Shown piece by piece: positions 9,845 to 19,213 of a stretch of 64,000 nt of DNA. Each line of letters opens with the position of its first letter. The first letter of the stretch is position 1. The DNA lies in contig NZ_ABCP01000007.1 of NCBI RefSeq assembly GCF_000170835.1, positions 1 to 64,000 on the forward strand, written 5' to 3'. A model generated the notes under the pieces. The model made no database searches and was not told the origin of the DNA. It saw only the letters and a list, made by a program, of their open reading frames with translations. This stretch comes from Marinobacter algicola DG893. GTDB lineage: Bacteria; Pseudomonadota; Gammaproteobacteria; Pseudomonadales; Oleiphilaceae. A program made the position numbers and the translations under genes.

Positions 9845-10714
9845 TCAGTGCATCAACGTATACAGCTTACGCCGATAGGTACGCACATCCGGGTTGTTAT
9901 TTCCCAGCTTGTCGAACAGCTCAATCAACGTGGTCTTCGCCACCTCATCCTTATACTTACTGTCCACACGCATGAGGCGAATCAGCAATTCCATCGCTTC
10001 GGCGTTGTTTTCCTGAAGGATGTGATGCAGCGCCAGCAGGTGCAGGGCATTAGGATCTTTCGGATCTTTATCCAGTGCATCTTCCAGTTCGTGGATGGGG
10101 GGCAATTCGGCTGAGGCCTTGAGGAATTTCAGCCGGGCCGCCAGCTGCTTGGCCTGGTGCTGCATCTTTTCTTCCGGCGGCAGGCTTTCCAGTACCTGTT
10201 CAGCGGTTTCCAGATCACCCAGTTCCGCCTTCAGTTGCGCGAGGTCAATCAGCACCTTCAGATCATCCGGGTTACTCCGGTTCATCTCGGTTAGCACGGC
10301 CAGTGCAGCTTCCACATCACCTTCTTCCCAAAGTCGATGAGCTTTATCGTAAGGGGCCTCCTCGTCTTCCGGTATCTCAATGTGCTTGTCGAGGACCTTG
10401 CGGATCTCGCTCTCCTGCAATGCACCATTGAAGCCATCCACTGCCTGGCCATCTTTCACAAGGATCACAGTAGGCAGGCTGCGCACGCCCAGGCTACCCG
10501 TCAGTTGCTGCTGTTCGTCGGCGTTGACCTTGGCCAGCATAAAGCCGCCCTTGTACTCATCTGCCAGCTTTTCCAGCAGCGGCATCAATTGCTTACAGGG
10601 GGCACACCACTCCGCCCAGACATCGATCAATACGGGCGTTTTAGAGGATGCTTCCATCACATCCTGCTGGAAGTTGTCCATGGTGGCTTCAAAAATGTAA
10701 GGCGAGTTGCTCAT
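9845..10714 (-). CDS. cnoX: Thioredoxin-fold chaperedoxin CnoX (YbbN-like)
   Basis: 289 residues: an N-terminal thioredoxin domain with WCAPC (Cys37, Cys40) followed by a C-terminal TPR-like helical region (about 120-289). This is the CnoX/YbbN layout, a holdase that protects proteins from oxidative (chlorine) stress. The intact CxxC is notable because E. coli YbbN has SxxC. I start at ATG 10714 (MSNSPYIFEATMDNF), which has AGGTG upstream; longer in-frame extensions lack a site. Divergent from the lon gene 181 bp or more away; both are protein quality-control genes. Confidence 0.88.
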   Translation of the reverse strand: MSNSPYIFEATMDNFQQDVMEASSKTPVLIDVWAEWCAPCKQLMPLLEKLADEYKGGFMLAKVNADEQQQLTGSLGVRSLPTVILVKDGQAVDGFNGALQESEIRKVLDKHIEIPEDEEAPYDKAHRLWEEGDVEAALAVLTEMNRSNPDDLKVLIDLAQLKAELGDLETAEQVLESLPPEEKMQHQAKQLAARLKFLKASAELPPIHELEDALDKDPKDPNALHLLALHHILQENNAEAMELLIRLMRVDSKYKDEVAKTTLIELFDKLGNNNPDVRTYRRKLYTLMH

Positions 10715-10925
10715 GGATGGCACCTGAAAGTAATTTCCTGAAATGTCATAACGGATTGTTGTTGGAAGTGGGGGCTGAGAGCCCGAATTCAAGGTTTTGC
10801 CGTCGGCTCTGTTCGCTGGCAGTAAATACCGGCACCTACCTTGAAATAATCCCCGTTGCCGTTACATAGGCAATAGGACCGGAGCGACTGCCCGGATGAA
10901 ATCCCCTGGAGGATGCGTATACGGC

Positions 10926-13376
10926 ATGAACGACGACAACCGCAACGACTCTTTTGAGGCTCCCGAAGAAGACCTGACCGAGTACATCGGCAAGGACGAG
11001 AACAGCAAAAGCCTGGTACTGCCGAAACAGCAGATGCCACGCCGCATGTACGTGTTACCGGTGTCGAACAGGCCTTTCTTCCCGGCCCAGGTGCAGCCGA
11101 TTGTGGTTAACCAGAACCCCTGGCAGGAAACCCTCAAGCGTGTAGGCGAAACCGACCACAAGGTGCTAGGTATATGCTTTGTGGAAGACAGCGATCCTGA
11201 GCAAGGCATTCCCGGCAGCGAGGAACTGGAAACCGTGGGCTGCGCCGTGCGCGTCCATCACGCCCAGGGCGAAAGCGGCAAAGTCCAGTTCATTGCCCAG
11301 GGACTGCAGCGTTTTCGCATTACCCAATGGCTTCGCCGCCGGCCGCCCTACCTGGTGGAAGTAGAATACCCTGAAGAACCGGAAGAAGCCGCAGACGAAC
11401 TGAAAGCCTATACCCTCGCCATCATCAGTTCCATCAAGGAGCTGCTGCGCACCAACCCGCTTTATGGCGAAGAAGTGAAACAGTACCTCTCCCGATTCGG
11501 ACCGGATGACAGCTCTCCCCTGGCGGATTTTGGCGCCTCCATGACCAGCGCTCCCGGCCAGGAATTGCAGGAAGTACTTGATACCGTGCCGCTGCTCAGG
11601 CGTATGGAAAAAGTACTCCTGCTGATGGCGAAAGAACAGGAAGTGGCCCGCCTGCAAAGTGAAATCAGCGAAGAAGTGAACGAGAAGGTGCAAAAACACC
11701 AGCGTGAGTTCTTCCTGAAGGAACAGCTCAAGGTCATCCAGCGCGAACTGGGTATGGCCAAGGACGACAAAACCGCCGATGCCGAGCGCTTCCGCGAGCG
11801 CATGGCAAGCCTGAATCCGCCGGAACAGGTTCAGGAACGCTTTGACGACGAACTTCAGAAACTGCAGGTGCTGGAGCAGGGTTCACCGGAATACGGCGTT
11901 ACCCGCAATTACCTGGACTGGCTGACCCAGGTGCCCTGGGGCGTGACGTCGGAGGACCATTTCGATCTGGCCGGCGCTCGCCGCATTCTGGACCGTGACC
12001 ACGACGGACTCGACGACGTGAAAGACCGTATCGTCGAGTTCCTGGCCGAAGGCACCTTCAAGGGCGAAGTCAGCGGCTCCATTCTCTTGCTGGTCGGTCC
12101 GCCTGGCGTGGGCAAAACCTCCATCGGTCATTCCGTCGCCGATGCCCTCGGCCGCGAGTTCTATCGATTCAGCGTGGGCGGCATGCGTGATGAAGCCGAA
12201 ATCAAGGGACACCGCCGCACTTATATCGGCGCCATGCCTGGCAAATTCGTGCAGGCATTGAAAGACTCGAAGGTGTCCAACCCGGTGATCATGCTGGACG
12301 AGATCGACAAGATCGGCGCCTCCTTCCAGGGCGACCCGGCCTCCGCCTTGCTGGAAACCCTGGACCCGGAACAGAACCGGGAATTCCTGGACCACTACCT
12401 GGACGTACGCATGGACCTGTCCAAGGTCCTGTTCATCTGCACCGCCAACCAACTCGACACCATTCCCCGGCCACTGCTGGACCGCATGGACGTCATCCGG
12501 CTATCCGGCTACATCACTGAGGAAAAGCTCGACATCGCCAAGCATCACCTGATGCCGCGGTTACTAAAACGAGCCGGCCTGCTGAAAAAGCAGATGAACA
12601 TTACCGACGCCGCCATCAAACAGATCATCGAAGGCTACGCCCGTGAAGCGGGCGTCCGCAGCCTGGAAAAATTGCTGCACAAAGTCATCCGCAAGGGCAT
12701 TGTGCGGTTGCTGGAAAACCCAGATGAACCCGTGAAAGTCGGCGTCTCCGACCTGCAAACCTACTTGGGGCAGCCGGCCTTCCGCAAAGAGAAATCCCTG
12801 AAAGGCACCGGCGTGGTCACCGGCCTGGCCTGGACCGCCATGGGCGGCGCCACCCTGAGCATCGAAGCCTCACGCATCCACAGCAGCCAGCGTGGCTTCA
12901 AACTCACCGGGCAACTGGGCGACGTCATGAAAGAGTCCGCCGAAATCGCCTACAGCTTCGTCTCTTCGAACCTCAAGCGATTCAAGGGCGACCCGACCTT
13001 CTTCGACAAATCCTTCGTGCACCTGCACGTTCCCGAAGGCGCCACCCCCAAAGACGGCCCAAGCGCGGGCGTCACTATGGCCACCGCCCTGCTGTCCATC
13101 GCCCGCCGCGAATCGCCACAGCAGAACCTCGCCATGACCGGCGAACTGACGCTCACCGGCCAGGTACTACCCGTGGGCGGCATCCGCGAAAAAGTCATCG
13201 CTGCCCGTCGCCAGAAAATCACCAACCTGATTCTGCCGGAGGCAAACCGGGGGGATTATAAAGAGCTACCGGAATACCTCAAAGAAGGCCTGACGGTGAA
13301 TTTTGCGAAGCATTACAACGACGTGTTTCAGGTGTGTTTCGGGAACAAACCCCGCAAGGGATCAAGCGTCCACTAA
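10926..13376 (+). CDS. lon: ATP-dependent Lon-type serine protease (endopeptidase La)
   Basis: AAA+ protease degrading misfolded and regulatory proteins. In the 816-residue protein: N-terminal substrate-binding domain, coiled coil, Walker A GPPGVGKT (Lys397), Walker B MLDEID, and a C-terminal protease domain with catalytic Ser713 (KDGPSAGVT) and Lys756 (GGIREK), the Ser-Lys dyad at the usual 43-residue spacing. The start is uncertain: ATG 10926 (MNDDN) gives a typical acidic N terminus with GGAGG 13 nt upstream; ATG 10896 adds ten residues. It is not beside clpX or hupB, the usual neighbours of housekeeping lon, so it may be a second Lon. Confidence 0.93.
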   Translation: MNDDNRNDSFEAPEEDLTEYIGKDENSKSLVLPKQQMPRRMYVLPVSNRPFFPAQVQPIVVNQNPWQETLKRVGETDHKVLGICFVEDSDPEQGIPGSEELETVGCAVRVHHAQGESGKVQFIAQGLQRFRITQWLRRRPPYLVEVEYPEEPEEAADELKAYTLAIISSIKELLRTNPLYGEEVKQYLSRFGPDDSSPLADFGASMTSAPGQELQEVLDTVPLLRRMEKVLLLMAKEQEVARLQSEISEEVNEKVQKHQREFFLKEQLKVIQRELGMAKDDKTADAERFRERMASLNPPEQVQERFDDELQKLQVLEQGSPEYGVTRNYLDWLTQVPWGVTSEDHFDLAGARRILDRDHDGLDDVKDRIVEFLAEGTFKGEVSGSILLLVGPPGVGKTSIGHSVADALGREFYRFSVGGMRDEAEIKGHRRTYIGAMPGKFVQALKDSKVSNPVIMLDEIDKIGASFQGDPASALLETLDPEQNREFLDHYLDVRMDLSKVLFICTANQLDTIPRPLLDRMDVIRLSGYITEEKLDIAKHHLMPRLLKRAGLLKKQMNITDAAIKQIIEGYAREAGVRSLEKLLHKVIRKGIVRLLENPDEPVKVGVSDLQTYLGQPAFRKEKSLKGTGVVTGLAWTAMGGATLSIEASRIHSSQRGFKLTGQLGDVMKESAEIAYSFVSSNLKRFKGDPTFFDKSFVHLHVPEGATPKDGPSAGVTMATALLSIARRESPQQNLAMTGELTLTGQVLPVGGIREKVIAARRQKITNLILPEANRGDYKELPEYLKEGLTVNFAKHYNDVFQVCFGNKPRKGSSVH

Positions 13377-13462
13377 TATTACTGGTCTGACCACTGCGGG
13401 GCTGCCTTGACGCCTATGCAGCCGTTGTCTTTACTCGCTTTGACATGAGCAAAAACCGAGCA

Positions 13463-13484
13463 CCGGTGACCCGAGGGTCACCGG
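13463..13484. repeat. Perfect inverted repeat between lon and dehydrogenase gene
   Basis: CCGGTGACCC-GA-GGGTCACCGG, a 10-bp perfect stem about 87 bp after lon and 37 bp before the next gene. It lacks a T-tract. It could be a rho-independent-like end for lon, or an operator for the dehydrogenase-cytochrome pair. Confidence 0.5.
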
Positions 13485-13520
13485 CTTCCGACTCGCTGAG
13501 TCAAAGGGAGTGGCAAAACA

Positions 13521-14786
13521 ATGAACAAGAACAACTCAATCCTGTGCGTGGCTGTGGGCCTTGCTTTCATCCCCTTCGCTCACAGCCAATCTGACGACAC
13601 TCTCAAAAAGCTTGGCAACTTCCAGACCACCGGGAAAGCCGAGTTCACTGTGATCGACCAGAAAAGCGACAGCGCCGACGCTATTCGCAAGACCCTGCAG
13701 AAAATAACACTTCCCGAGGGGTTTGAAATAAGCCTCTACGCGCTCGTTCCCGACGCGCGACACATGGCGGTTGGCCCCCAGGGTGTTGTTACCTTTGTCG
13801 GAACCCGTAAAACCGAAGTCTGGGCAATGACCGACCGGGATAAAGACCGCGTGGCCGATGAAGTAAAGAATTTCGCACCGTCGCTGGCCAAGTCCGTCCC
13901 CAACGGTCCCTGTTTTTCGCCGTCGGGTGTACTCTACATTGCAGAACAGAACCGGGTCCTGGCGTATCCGGCCGCGGAGTTCTTCTTTGAGGGGGGCGAT
14001 GTAGTCGCCTCAGAGGTGATCCCAGGGGGCGAGTTGATCCCTGAGCAGTTCGTCAGTTACAACCACACCGCCCGGGTCTGCGACATTGGCCCGGACGGGA
14101 AGCTCTACATCTCGCTCGGACAACCCTACAATGTTGCGCCGAAAGAACACTTGGACACGTTCAGTGAGTGGGGCATTGGCGGGATTATCCGGGTTAATCA
14201 GGACGGCAGCGGACGTGAAATCTACACACGTGGTGTCCGCAACTCTGTAGGGCAGGACTTTAACCCCAATACCGGCGAACTGTGGTTTACGGACAATCAG
14301 GTCGATGGCATGGGCGACGATATCCCACCTGGAGAAATCAATCGCCAGACCGCCATGGGCCAGCATTTTGGCCATCCCTGGTACGGAGGCGGTGATGTTC
14401 GTACCAACGAATACAAAGGCGAGGAAGTGCCGGTAGAAGTGGTGTTCCCAGTCTCTGAGACGACGGCACATGCGGCCAATCTGGGCATGATGTTTTACAC
14501 CGGAAACATGTTTCCGAAGCAATATCAGGGCGGAATTTTCTCAGCGCAACATGGCTCCTGGAACAGGACCGTTCCGGTCGGAGCACGGGTCATGTTCACG
14601 CCGGTGGACGCCGAAGGCAATATTAGTGGCGAAACGATTCCTTTCGCCGAAGGGTGGCTGGATGAAAACGGTGAATACCTCGGCCGGCCGGTTGATGTGG
14701 CCCAGTTGAAAGATGGCTCACTGCTGGTCTCGGATGATTTGGCCGGGGCTGTATACAGAATCGCGTACACAGGTTCCGGCTCATGA
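13521..14786 (+). CDS. PQQ-dependent sugar (sorbosone-type) dehydrogenase, periplasmic
   Basis: 421 residues with an N-terminal signal peptide (cleavage likely after AHS, about residue 22). The rest matches the soluble six-bladed beta-propeller dehydrogenases of the sorbosone/aldose type, including LPEGFEISLYA, DRDKDRVADEV, SYNHTARVCDIGPDGKLYIS, the blade with NPNTGELWFTDNQVDGMGDD, and the late AQHGSWNR stretch. Such enzymes use PQQ in the periplasm to oxidise aldehydes or sugars. The next gene overlaps by 4 bp (ATGA) and encodes a small cytochrome c, the likely electron acceptor. Substrate not determinable; no pqq biosynthesis genes are in the window. Preceded by AAAGGGAG 7 nt from a clear ATG. 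Confidence 0.85.
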   Translation: MNKNNSILCVAVGLAFIPFAHSQSDDTLKKLGNFQTTGKAEFTVIDQKSDSADAIRKTLQKITLPEGFEISLYALVPDARHMAVGPQGVVTFVGTRKTEVWAMTDRDKDRVADEVKNFAPSLAKSVPNGPCFSPSGVLYIAEQNRVLAYPAAEFFFEGGDVVASEVIPGGELIPEQFVSYNHTARVCDIGPDGKLYISLGQPYNVAPKEHLDTFSEWGIGGIIRVNQDGSGREIYTRGVRNSVGQDFNPNTGELWFTDNQVDGMGDDIPPGEINRQTAMGQHFGHPWYGGGDVRTNEYKGEEVPVEVVFPVSETTAHAANLGMMFYTGNMFPKQYQGGIFSAQHGSWNRTVPVGARVMFTPVDAEGNISGETIPFAEGWLDENGEYLGRPVDVAQLKDGSLLVSDDLAGAVYRIAYTGSGS

Positions 14787-15172
14787 TTCCCAAAACAGGT
14801 GGGGATCCTCCGGCTCTCCGGAAAAATCATGCGGCAAGAAAAGTCAGAGCCGCCTATTCAACAATAGCGGTTCTGGCATCTTTTCTTGCGATGAGCCCAG
14901 TGGCCCAGGGCGCAGACCCTGCCGAGGGGCGGAAACTCGCAGCCCAGTGCAAGACCTGCCACGGCCTGGACGGGATAGCGAAGATCCCAGTCGCACCCAA
15001 CCTTGCGGGCGAAAGTCAGATTTATATTGAAAAACAACTCAAAGCTTTTCGCAGTGGCAAACGGGAGCACGAGATGATGTCTTTGGTCGCCAAGAACCTG
15101 ACGAACCAACAGATTTCTGATCTGGCGGCTTGGTACCAATCCATTGAGATCATCGCAAAAATGCCGGAATAA
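14783..15172 (+). CDS. Periplasmic c-type cytochrome (class I)
   Basis: 129 residues. N-terminal signal segment (about 21-43, ending VAQGA), then a single heme site CKTCHG (Cys56, Cys59, His60) and a probable axial Met at 98/99 (HEMM). Typical short class I cytochrome c of the kind encoded beside dehydrogenases. Its ATG overlaps the dehydrogenase stop as ATGA, implying translational coupling and joint function as electron acceptor. The unusually long hydrophilic lead before the signal core (MIPKTGGDPPALRKNHAARK) suggests the true start could be slightly later, but no better start is visible. Confidence 0.85.
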   Translation: MIPKTGGDPPALRKNHAARKVRAAYSTIAVLASFLAMSPVAQGADPAEGRKLAAQCKTCHGLDGIAKIPVAPNLAGESQIYIEKQLKAFRSGKREHEMMSLVAKNLTNQQISDLAAWYQSIEIIAKMPE

Positions 15173-15195
15173 TCCTTGAAGCCGGTGCCATCACC

Positions 15196-15696
15196 TCAGG
15201 ACTTGTCATCGGCCTTCCAGCCATCATCCTTTAGCACCGAGCCCACCGTGAGCATCGGTGCAGCATCGATATCGTCAGCGTCCATCATATTGGCCACCCG
15301 CTGCAACGAAGCCAGAATCATGGTCTGCTCCCACTCCGCCAGGCTCTGGAACTTCCGTGTGAAGTCTTCCTGAAGCGGGTTCGGTGCCCGCGAGAGAATT
15401 TCCGCACCCTCACTCGTCAGATGCGCATGAACCTTGCGTTTGTCCTGGGTGCTGCGAACACGGTAAACCAGCTTACGATGCTCCAGCCGATCAAGAATCG
15501 TGGTCACGGTTGCCTGGCTCAGACTCACCTTGTCGGCAATGGTGCCGATGGTCACCTCTCCCAGATCACGAATGCTGCGCATAATCAGCAATTGTGGCCC
15601 AGTCAGACCCGCATGCTTGCTAAGGCGTTTGGAATGCAGGTCAGTCGCTCGAATCACCCGACGCAACGCCACCAAAACCTCTTCGTAATTGTTCAA
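15196..15696 (-). CDS. MarR-family transcriptional regulator
   Basis: 166 residues with the winged-helix pattern of MarR proteins: GEVTIGTIADKVSLSQATVTT as helix-turn-helix and RVRSTQDKRKVHAHLTSEG as the wing with its DxRxxxxxLT-like signature. Dimerisation helices flank both ends. The N terminus (VALRRVIRATDLHSKRLSK) recalls ectoine-operon regulators of the EctR type, but no ectABC genes are in the window, so that remains a guess from memory. It converges on the cytochrome gene (23 bp apart) and diverges from the TPR protein gene, sharing a 207-bp intergenic region with it. Confidence 0.88.
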   Translation of the reverse strand: MNNYEEVLVALRRVIRATDLHSKRLSKHAGLTGPQLLIMRSIRDLGEVTIGTIADKVSLSQATVTTILDRLEHRKLVYRVRSTQDKRKVHAHLTSEGAEILSRAPNPLQEDFTRKFQSLAEWEQTMILASLQRVANMMDADDIDAAPMLTVGSVLKDDGWKADDKS

Positions 15697-15903
15697 CGCA
15701 CCACTCCGCTTAGATTTGACGAATTGTTTATAACACTAAGTATTAGAGGTCTTTGCTCCCGATATTGCAAGTACTAGCACTCCCTCCCATCTGAGCGTAT
15801 TGCACTGACCTGCCAGCCCTTTTAAGAATTTCCGCATTTTTTCCGCCAACCACTATGCTAAGGTCACCCCCTTGTTGAATTTCCGCAAAACGGATACGGC
15901 CCA

Positions 15904-16854
15904 ATGAACACCCAAGCACACAACTTGCTCCCGCTACGCTCTCTCTGGAAGCGCCTGACAACCGTCCTCGCTTCATGCCTGATCGCACTGCTACTCAGTT
16001 CTGCCACCATGGCCCAGGAGCCCGGCGAGAACCTTACCGCCGAGGATGTGCAGCAGCGAATCGACACCGCGGAAAAACCCATGTACACGCCATTTGTTGA
16101 GCTGTACCTGCTGGAGGAAACCAAAGCACTGCGCAAGGAAATGATGAACACCCGCGCCGAGCTGATCGAGAAGGTTGTGGACAAGGAACTCTCGGTGGCT
16201 GACAAGACCATGTCTTACGCCACCGACACCGTTACCTACTTCTTCTACCTGATTGCGGGCGCCACCTCCATTCTCGTGGTCATTGGCTGGAATTCGATTC
16301 GCGACATGCGAAACCAGCTCACCAGCCTTGCCGAGAAGCGGGTCAACGAACTGGTCGTTGAATATGAAAAGCGCCTGGAGTTCATCGAAGATCAGTTAAG
16401 GCAGAAATCCGACATCATTCATCAGAACCAGGCCGAGATCGAACGCACCAACGAGGTGCACTCCCTTTGGCTGAAGGCCAGCCAGGAAACCTCCCAACAG
16501 AACAAGATTTCTGCCTACGATACCATCCTCGATCTTCGGCCTGACGACGTGGAAGCACTGAGTTACAAGGCCGATGCGGTGCTGGAAATGCAGGAGCCCC
16601 TGTGGGCCATCAGTCTTTGCCAGCGCGCCTTGAAACTGGCCCCTGAGAACGGCCATGCGCACTATCAGCTGGCCTGCGCCTATGCCGAGATCGGTCGTTG
16701 GGACGATGCCGTGACGACGCTGCAAAAGGCGATTAATATCTCAGAAGCGTACAAGGACGACGCGTCCGTCGATCCCAGCTTTGAACAGCTAAGGGATCAC
16801 GACAGTTTCCGGAAACTGATTTTTACGGACGACGGAGACCAGCCTGACGCCTGA
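15904..16854 (+). CDS. TPR-containing membrane protein, unknown function
   Basis: 316 residues: signal peptide (about 1-38, cleavage after TMA), a helical region, a transmembrane segment (about 113-133, YFFYLIAGATSILVVIG), a coiled coil (about 135-190) and C-terminal TPR repeats (about 195-300, e.g. DVEALSYKADAVLEMQEPLWAISLCQRALKLAP). The layout suggests an inner-membrane scaffold with cytoplasmic TPRs. No enzyme motif. It stands alone, divergent from the marR gene and followed by the leucine transporter promoter region, so partners cannot be inferred. Confidence 0.75.
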   Translation: MNTQAHNLLPLRSLWKRLTTVLASCLIALLLSSATMAQEPGENLTAEDVQQRIDTAEKPMYTPFVELYLLEETKALRKEMMNTRAELIEKVVDKELSVADKTMSYATDTVTYFFYLIAGATSILVVIGWNSIRDMRNQLTSLAEKRVNELVVEYEKRLEFIEDQLRQKSDIIHQNQAEIERTNEVHSLWLKASQETSQQNKISAYDTILDLRPDDVEALSYKADAVLEMQEPLWAISLCQRALKLAPENGHAHYQLACAYAEIGRWDDAVTTLQKAINISEAYKDDASVDPSFEQLRDHDSFRKLIFTDDGDQPDA

Positions 16855-16938
16855 CGCGACAGTCAGGCACGCTCTTTGCTCGTCTTAATGTCGGAAAAAA
16901 ACCGTCGACGTTCCGGCACATTCACTGACGCTGTCCGC

Positions 16939-16967
16939 TTGACAAGGTGGCAGGTGTGGTGTTTGTT
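16939..16967 (+). promoter_or_regulatory. Candidate sigma-70 promoter for the branched-chain amino acid SBP gene
   Basis: A perfect -35 TTGACA (16939-16944) with, 17 bp later, a weak -10 TTTGTT (16962-16967), 52 bp before the SBP start codon. The poor -10 hints that an activator is needed. Confidence 0.4.
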
Positions 16968-17018
16968 TACATCGCTGAGAACATAAGAAAAACCCTGACA
17001 CAAAACAGGACAGACCCA

Positions 17019-18131
17019 ATGAGAACACCAGTCAAGAAACTCGTATCCGCTGTAGCAACCTCTATTGCCGTGATGGGCGCCGGCCAAGTGGCCGCCGACA
17101 TCAAAATCGGTATCGCGGGGCCCATGACCGGCCCTGTCGCCCAGTACGGTGATATGCAATTCTCCGGCGCCCGCATGGCGATCGAACAGATCAATGCCAA
17201 TGGCGGCGTCATGGGAGAAAAACTCGTCGGTGTTGAACAGGACGACGTTTGTGACCCCAAGCAGGCCGTGACCGTTGCCAACAACATGGTGAACGAAGGC
17301 GTGCGTTTCGTAGTTGGGCACCTGTGCTCCAGTTCAACTCAGCCGGCGTCCGACATCTACGAGGATGAAGGCATCCTGATGGTGACGCCAGCCTCCACCA
17401 GCCCGGACATTACCGAGCGTGGTTATGAGCTGGTTTTCCGTACCATCGGCCTGGACAGCATGCAGGGCCCCGTGGCCGCCAACTACCTGATCAGCCAGAA
17501 GCCGGAGCGCGTTGCCGTTATTCACGACAAGCAGCAGTACGGTGAAGGCATCGCAACTGCCGTACGCGACACCCTCAAAGAAGGCGGTGTTGAAGTGGCC
17601 ATGTTCGAAGGTATTACCGCCGGCGCCAAGGACTTCTCGTCACTGGTCACCAAACTCAGGCAGGCCGACGTGGACTACGTTTACTATGGCGGCTACCACC
17701 CTGAACTGGGCCTGATTCTGCGCCAGGCTCGCCAGGCTGATCTGGACGCCACCTTCATGGGCCCGGAAGGCGTCGGTAACAAAGACATCAATACCATCGC
17801 CGGCGATGCGGCCGAAGGCCTGCTGGTTACACTGCCGCCGAGCTTCGACGAGAAAGACGAAAACCAGGAACTGGTTCAGGCCTTTGAAGAAAAAGGCGAA
17901 GACCCATCCGGTCCTTTCGTACTGACGTCCTACACCGCCGTTCAACTGATTGCCGACGGCATTGAAGCCGCCGAATCAACCGACCCGTTCGATGTTGCCG
18001 AAGCGCTGCGTGCAGGCACATTCCAGACGCCAATCGGTACCGTTGAGTACGACAGCAAAGGCGATATGGAGTCGTTTGAGTTTGTTGTGTACGAATGGCA
18101 TTCAGATGGCAGCAAAACTCCGGTAAACTAA
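17019..18131 (+). CDS. Branched-chain amino acid ABC transporter, periplasmic binding protein
   Basis: LivJ/LivK/BraC-type solute-binding protein: catches leucine, isoleucine or valine in the periplasm for LivHMGF. 370 residues with a signal peptide (MRTPVKKLVSAVATSIAVMG...VAA, mature at about Asp26). The type I SBP pattern is clear: IKIGIAGPMTGPVAQYG, a conserved LCSSSTQPAS ligand loop, and FRTIGLDSMQGPVAANY. I use ATG 17019 with AGGA 8 nt upstream; the 24-codon upstream extension has no site and would bury the signal peptide. First gene of the transporter cluster, separated from livH by a hairpin terminator, which fits the excess of SBP over permease usual for these systems. Confidence 0.93.
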   Translation: MRTPVKKLVSAVATSIAVMGAGQVAADIKIGIAGPMTGPVAQYGDMQFSGARMAIEQINANGGVMGEKLVGVEQDDVCDPKQAVTVANNMVNEGVRFVVGHLCSSSTQPASDIYEDEGILMVTPASTSPDITERGYELVFRTIGLDSMQGPVAANYLISQKPERVAVIHDKQQYGEGIATAVRDTLKEGGVEVAMFEGITAGAKDFSSLVTKLRQADVDYVYYGGYHPELGLILRQARQADLDATFMGPEGVGNKDINTIAGDAAEGLLVTLPPSFDEKDENQELVQAFEEKGEDPSGPFVLTSYTAVQLIADGIEAAESTDPFDVAEALRAGTFQTPIGTVEYDSKGDMESFEFVVYEWHSDGSKTPVN

Positions 18132-18164
18132 GCCGCAATCGTTAACAAACGGTAATTTTGAGAG

Positions 18165-18199
18165 CACCTTCTCACCGCGATCCGGGAGAAGGTGTTTTT
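18165..18199 (+). terminator. Terminator/attenuator between SBP gene and livH
   Basis: CACCTTCTC (18165-18173), 12-nt loop, GAGAAGGTG (18186-18194), then TTTTT. A standard rho-independent hairpin 34 bp after the SBP stop. Partial read-through would give high SBP and lower permease expression. Confidence 0.75.
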
Positions 18200-18289
18200 C
18201 TAGGCCCCTGTTGATCCTGTATCCAGTACGCCCGGTACCCCGGGTACCTGCATGCAGCGGAGGGGGCAGGCTATCGGAGTCCCACACAG

Positions 18290-19213
18290 ATGCAAGACCT
18301 CCTGTATTTTATCCAGCAGCTCATTAACGGGCTGACGATCGGGAGCACCTACGCCCTGATCGCCATCGGTTACACGATGGTTTACGGCATCATTGGCATG
18401 ATCAACTTTGCCCATGGTGAAATTTATATGATCGGTGCCTACACGGCGCTTATCGCCATTACCGGCCTTGCCGCACTGGGCATCGCCTGGTTGCCGCTGA
18501 TACTGATCGTGGCGCTGGTCTGCGCGATGATTGTATCCAGCTCCATGGGCTGGGCGGTGGAACGGGTGGCTTACCGCCCTGTGCGAGGAAAGCATCGCCT
18601 GATTCCGCTGATCTCTGCCATTGGCATGTCCATCTTCCTCCAGAACTACGTTCACCTCGCCCAGGGGTCGCGCAACATCGGCTTCCCTGCGCTGATTGAG
18701 GGCGGCTTTCGTTTTGGTGCCGAAGACTCATTCCAGACTTCAATTACCTACATGCAGATCACCATTTTCGCAACCACATTGGTTTGCATGACGATTCTCT
18801 CCCTGTTTATTTCCCGCTCCCGCATCGGCCGCGCCTGTCGCGCCGTTTCCCAGGATCTTGGCATGGCCAACCTTCTGGGCATCGACACCAATCGCATTAT
18901 CTCGGCAACGTTCGTCATCGGCGCCGCACTCGCGGCAGTCGCGGGCCTGCTTCTGGGGATGTACTACGGCTCTATCGACCCGCTGTTCGGGTTTATTGCG
19001 GGACTGAAGGCGTTCACGGCGGCAGTACTCGGAGGCATCGGAAGCATTCCCGGTGCCATGCTGGGCGGGCTTATTCTCGGCGTCGCCGAAAGCATGACCT
19101 CCGGTTACCTCAGCGGCGAATACAAGGACGTTGTGTCCTTTGGACTACTGATCCTGATCCTGCTGTTCAAACCCACCGGCCTGCTTGGCAAACCGGAGGT
19201 TGAAAAGATCTGA
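18290..19213 (+). CDS. livH: Branched-chain amino acid ABC transporter permease LivH
   Basis: Inner-membrane permease subunit; 307 residues, mostly hydrophobic with about eight membrane segments. It opens with the family-typical [43 protein letters not shown] and contains the late [22 protein letters not shown] loop that contacts the ATPases. It pairs with LivM. The stop overlaps the livM start by one base, so translation is coupled. GGAG lies 10 nt before the ATG. Confidence 0.95.
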   Translation: MQDLLYFIQQLINGLTIGSTYALIAIGYTMVYGIIGMINFAHGEIYMIGAYTALIAITGLAALGIAWLPLILIVALVCAMIVSSSMGWAVERVAYRPVRGKHRLIPLISAIGMSIFLQNYVHLAQGSRNIGFPALIEGGFRFGAEDSFQTSITYMQITIFATTLVCMTILSLFISRSRIGRACRAVSQDLGMANLLGIDTNRIISATFVIGAALAAVAGLLLGMYYGSIDPLFGFIAGLKAFTAAVLGGIGSIPGAMLGGLILGVAESMTSGYLSGEYKDVVSFGLLILILLFKPTGLLGKPEVEKI

